Source: Neisseriaceae bacterium (GTDB taxonomy: Bacteria > Pseudomonadota > Gammaproteobacteria > Burkholderiales > UBA11063). From it: 5,267 nucleotides of DNA. Positions 4,772 through 5,267 of this stretch are shown piece by piece. The position numbers and the translations under genes are program-made. The stretch's first letter is position 1; each line of letters starts with the position of its first letter. The notes under the pieces are model-generated. The model did no database searches and was not told the DNA's origin. It saw only the letters and a list, made by a program, of their open reading frames with translations. Location: positions 1 through 5,267 of the forward strand of contig CANGJN010000065.1 of assembly GCA_947454215.1 (NCBI GenBank), written 5' to 3'.

Positions 4772-5267
4772 TTAATTCATTCTACTTTCTTTAATTTATC
4801 AAAAACTTCTTTATAATTATTGAGGAAATAATCTTTTTCATAGTTACTACCGACATTCTGTACTTTATTTTATTAAAAGATTAATAAAATAAATCAACTT
4901 ATTAAGTGATACTTATATTTGTAATAAAAATATTAAAATTTTTTCATTAAATTTATTAAATACGATAAAATCTACATTTATAATTTTACTTTAAATTAAA
5001 AGAATATTTGATAATTTTCAAAAATCATATATTAATTTAATTAAATCAAAATGTTATATTTTTAAAAAGAAATGCGGAATATCAGTTACTTGGCAAAATT
5101 TAATAAATTAATTGCCAAAAAACTTTATAGAACATGCAATCATAATGGACTGATTTGTCTAATATTACTGTGAAATTACTTGTCTTAATCTAAAAAACAT
5201 CAATATTGATAATCTTATATAACGCAATGTTTTAAATAACTAAAGGCTTATTCCTTATCAAATATAA
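4772..5267. other. AT-rich flank upstream of dnaX, no convincing gene
   Basis: These 496 bases hold no frame with family-like sequence. A 30-codon open tail without a start codon (minus, 4777-4869) ends in TGA 5 bases before dnaX. A 33-codon plus-strand frame runs from ATG 5072 to TGA 5171, without a good ribosome binding site. Inverted repeats occur at 4864-4893, 5090-5118 (TTGGCAA and TTGCCAA), 5194-5233 (AAAACAT and ATGTTTT) and as a 12-base palindrome at 5199-5210 (ATCAATATTGAT). A dnaX promoter is expected here. TTGATT (4897-4892) with TAATAA (4875-4870) at a 16-base spacing on the minus strand is possible but weak, because such matches are common in DNA this AT-rich. Confidence 0.5.
4864..4893. 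repeat. 13-bp perfect AT-only inverted repeat with 4-base loop
   Basis: TTTATTTTATTAA (4864-4876) and TTAATAAAATAAA (4881-4893) are exact reverse complements around the loop AAGA. No U-tract follows on either strand, so a classical terminator is not shown. It lies about 93 bases upstream of dnaX and overlaps the weak candidate promoter there. It may be a boundary element, a 5'-leader stem or a cruciform-prone site. Confidence 0.6.

Noticed and set aside
5199..5210. ATCAATATTGAT as an FNR-type site
   Set aside because: The half-sites are in the reverse order and spacing of the FNR consensus (TTGAT, four bases, ATCAA); a 12-base AT palindrome is also not rare here.
1..5267. CRISPR arrays, insertion sequences, phage or defence genes
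   Set aside because: I saw no spaced direct repeats, transposase-like frames, terminal inverted repeats with target duplications or defence domains. The only tandem repeat is the coding microsatellite.

Overview
The window is very AT-rich (roughly 70% or more A+T by eye) and looks like part of a reduced, host-associated bacterial genome, most likely betaproteobacterial. Three things point that way. The dnaX-ybaB pair is the usual proteobacterial one. The Tim44-like lipid/protein-handling factor, with its signal peptide, RFGGGRSFG start and WLVEGIQQV end, resembles a protein common in Burkholderiales. The A10 homopolymers in two essential genes, long non-coding flanks and an interrupted small gene fit an AT-driven symbiont. 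A Kinetoplastibacterium-like endosymbiont is my best guess, from composition and gene content only.

The core (845-4771) is one block on the minus strand, read right to left: dnaX (clamp-loader tau subunit), ybaB (nucleoid-associated protein), ffs (SRP 4.5S RNA), tmk (thymidylate kinase) and a Tim44-domain membrane protein. Gaps are 20, 9, 41 and 77 bases, so at least dnaX-ybaB-ffs may share a transcript. The recR gene that usually follows dnaX-ybaB is absent here, and the SRP RNA gene takes its place. The first four genes cover replication loading, nucleoid structure, membrane-protein targeting and dTTP supply.

The left flank (1-844) holds a strong RNA-type hairpin, then an extended -10 promoter and a good ribosome binding site leading into a 93-codon plus-strand frame. 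That frame is broken by a single in-frame TGA at codon 24. A 361-base convergent intergenic region with a possible bidirectional terminator follows. The right flank (4772-5267) has no convincing gene. It holds a 13-bp perfect AT hairpin, a 30-codon open tail ending 5 bases before dnaX, and a few inverted repeats.

The observation most worth following is in dnaX. Just after the end of the domain III collar there is an A AAA AAT heptamer, with an AGGA motif 11 bases upstream, a short stem-loop 6 bases downstream and a -1 frame stop inside the stem. This is the same layout as the E. coli dnaX frameshift signal and would give a 364-residue gamma-like product.
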